A stretch of 23,156 nt of DNA. It comes from a virus. Made by a program: the position numbers and the translations under genes. The stretch covers positions 1-23,156 of IMG/VR virus record IMGVR_UViG_3300010885_070285. One strand, given 5' to 3'. The notes beneath the pieces are model-generated. The model was not told where the DNA came from and ran no database searches. It saw only the letters and a program-made list of their open reading frames with translations. This document shows positions 22,358 to 23,156 of the stretch, one piece after another. Position 1 is the first letter of the stretch, and the number at the start of each line of letters is the position of its first letter.

Positions 22358-23066
22358 TTTCGTATGAGTCTAAACGACCTATAATTTTTCCTATGATAGG
22401 ATTTCTAACTATGTCTGCAAATTCAAGCTTAGAAATACCTATACCTTCAACATCAGCAAGTGCTGACAACATATCATAAAAGCCTCCCTGCATATGTCTA
22501 TGTAGGTCAGACTGACTAACGTCTCCTGTTAATACCATTTTACTGTTATTACCTATTCTGGTTAATAACATTTTTAGTTGATCATATGAAGCATTCTGAC
22601 ATTCATCAGCAACTATAAAAGCATTATGGAAATTACGTCCTCTCATCAAACCCAACGGTACAATCTCAATCTTATTGTTTGTTTTTAAGCTATTGTATTG
22701 TGCCGATGGGATGAAATGGTTAACTTCGTCTAATAGAGGGAGAAGATATGGATGCAATTTTTCTTCTGCTGTGCCGGGTAGATATCCTATCTTTTCTCCA
22801 GATTCTACAACTGGTCTTGTGATGATAATCTTTTTAACTTTTTCATCAAGTAAGTATTCTAAAGCCATGCCTATGGCGATATGAGTCTTACCACTACCAG
22901 CAACACCTTGACAAAAAGTTATAGTATTTTCTGCTACTGTTCTAATATATTCTTTTTGATTTTCTGTTCTTGGTTTAAGCCTATTTCTATAAGCGGATGG
23001 GATTTGGATCTCATTTGTAGCATCGATAACCCTGGGTCTTTTCTTAGAGCTATTTTTTTTTCTCAA
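22341..23066 (-). CDS. phoH: PhoH-like ATPase
   Basis: The 241-residue protein has the PhoH core: IPSAYRNRLKPRTENQKEYI, Walker A CQGVAGSGKTHIA (52-64), IIITRPVVESGEKIGYLPGT, GLMRGRNFHNAFIVADECQN with the Walker B Asp-Glu, and KMVLTGDVSQSDL. It is the phage form of an RNA-helicase-related ATPase; its role in infection is not settled. A basic N-terminus (KKNSSKKRPR) precedes it. The only start in frame is TTG at 23066, with AAAAGGG 6 nt before it, and an in-frame TAG lies 18 nt upstream. It is the first gene after the right-hand promoter. Confidence 0.93.
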   Translation of the reverse strand: MRKKNSSKKRPRVIDATNEIQIPSAYRNRLKPRTENQKEYIRTVAENTITFCQGVAGSGKTHIAIGMALEYLLDEKVKKIIITRPVVESGEKIGYLPGTAEEKLHPYLLPLLDEVNHFIPSAQYNSLKTNNKIEIVPLGLMRGRNFHNAFIVADECQNASYDQLKMLLTRIGNNSKMVLTGDVSQSDLHRHMQGGFYDMLSALADVEGIGISKLEFADIVRNPIIGKIIGRLDSYENENRK

Positions 23067-23112
23067 ATTATGCCCTTTTAACTACAGAGGATAGGACCTT
23101 CCAATCATAAGT

Positions 23113-23140
23113 ATAATACACCGTTAATAAGAGTTGTCTT
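23113..23140 (-). promoter_or_regulatory. Likely sigma-70 promoter for the phoH operon
   Basis: On the minus strand, AAGACA (23135-23140, 4 of 6 to TTGACA) and TATTAT (23113-23118, 5 of 6) are 16 nt apart, the same spacing as the two better promoters in this window. They lie about 47 nt upstream of the phoH TTG. The rest of this 90-nt right-edge stretch holds no other feature I can support. Confidence 0.6.
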
Positions 23141-23156
23141 ATTTTATCCCACTAGA

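Noticed and set aside
1-23156. tRNA genes, CRISPR arrays, insertion sequences or integrase
   Set aside because: No cloverleaf-like sequence, regular spaced repeats, transposase or integrase motif was seen on either strand, and nearly all bases are in supported genes.

Overview
The window is a compact, AT-rich, gene-dense stretch in which every gene I can support lies on the minus strand and neighbours are separated by a few bases or overlap. It carries a nearly complete DNA-replication and recombination set (PhoH, RecA/UvsX-type recombinase, DnaB-type helicase, CHC2/TOPRIM primase, dNMP kinase, RecB/Cas4-type nuclease, a family-C DNA polymerase in two polypeptides, a DnaQ-type exonuclease, SSB) plus many small unknowns, zinc ribbons, HNH and Vsr-like nucleases. 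This is the genome style of a tailed dsDNA bacteriophage. There are no ribosomal, tRNA or metabolic housekeeping genes. The host cannot be named. Promoters are of the sigma-70 type.

Layout in the direction of transcription (right to left). A sigma-70-like promoter near 23113-23140 precedes a long operon: phoH (TTG start), an HNH protein, a run of small proteins including a pair of diverged duplicates, recA, a Vsr-like nuclease overlapping the recA end, a helical protein that might be a UvsY-like mediator, a zinc-ribbon protein, dnaB, primase, dNMP kinase and a PD-(D/E)XK nuclease (ends at 12982). A second, very good promoter (12942-12969) drives the polymerase block: dnaE N-terminal part, a 58-residue protein, a DnaQ-like exonuclease and dnaE C-terminal part. 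A third promoter (8484-8511), whose -35 box contains the dnaE stop codon, drives ssb, which is closed by a rho-independent terminator (7993-8019). To the left is an eight-gene, especially AT-rich block (1425-7974) of glycosyltransferase-like, nucleotidyltransferase-like and methyltransferase-like proteins. It is followed by a second Vsr-like nuclease and an edge-truncated protein that may be a single-strand annealing protein.

The observation I consider most worth checking is at the start of dnaE. The canonical PHP motif at the N-terminus of the polymerase is encoded in two frames: 12838-12882 gives MDVNKRYIPLHVHS then TAA, and the open frame resumes 8-11 nt later as HYSLLDGLSKP. The interrupting bases include an 8-nt sequence complementary to the 5' leader, enclosing a 9-bp stem that contains the start codon. 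All other PHP metal ligands downstream are intact. This could be a programmed bypass or frameshift, a translational operator with restart, or an assembly error, and the sequence alone cannot decide.

Other notable points: the polymerase is split just after its third catalytic aspartate with no intein; there are two EDxHD-pattern nucleases, one attached to recA; a zinc ribbon is inserted in a glycosyltransferase; and a nuclease gene has a strong ribosome-binding site placed before an ATT codon. No stretch over 300 bases lacks a gene.
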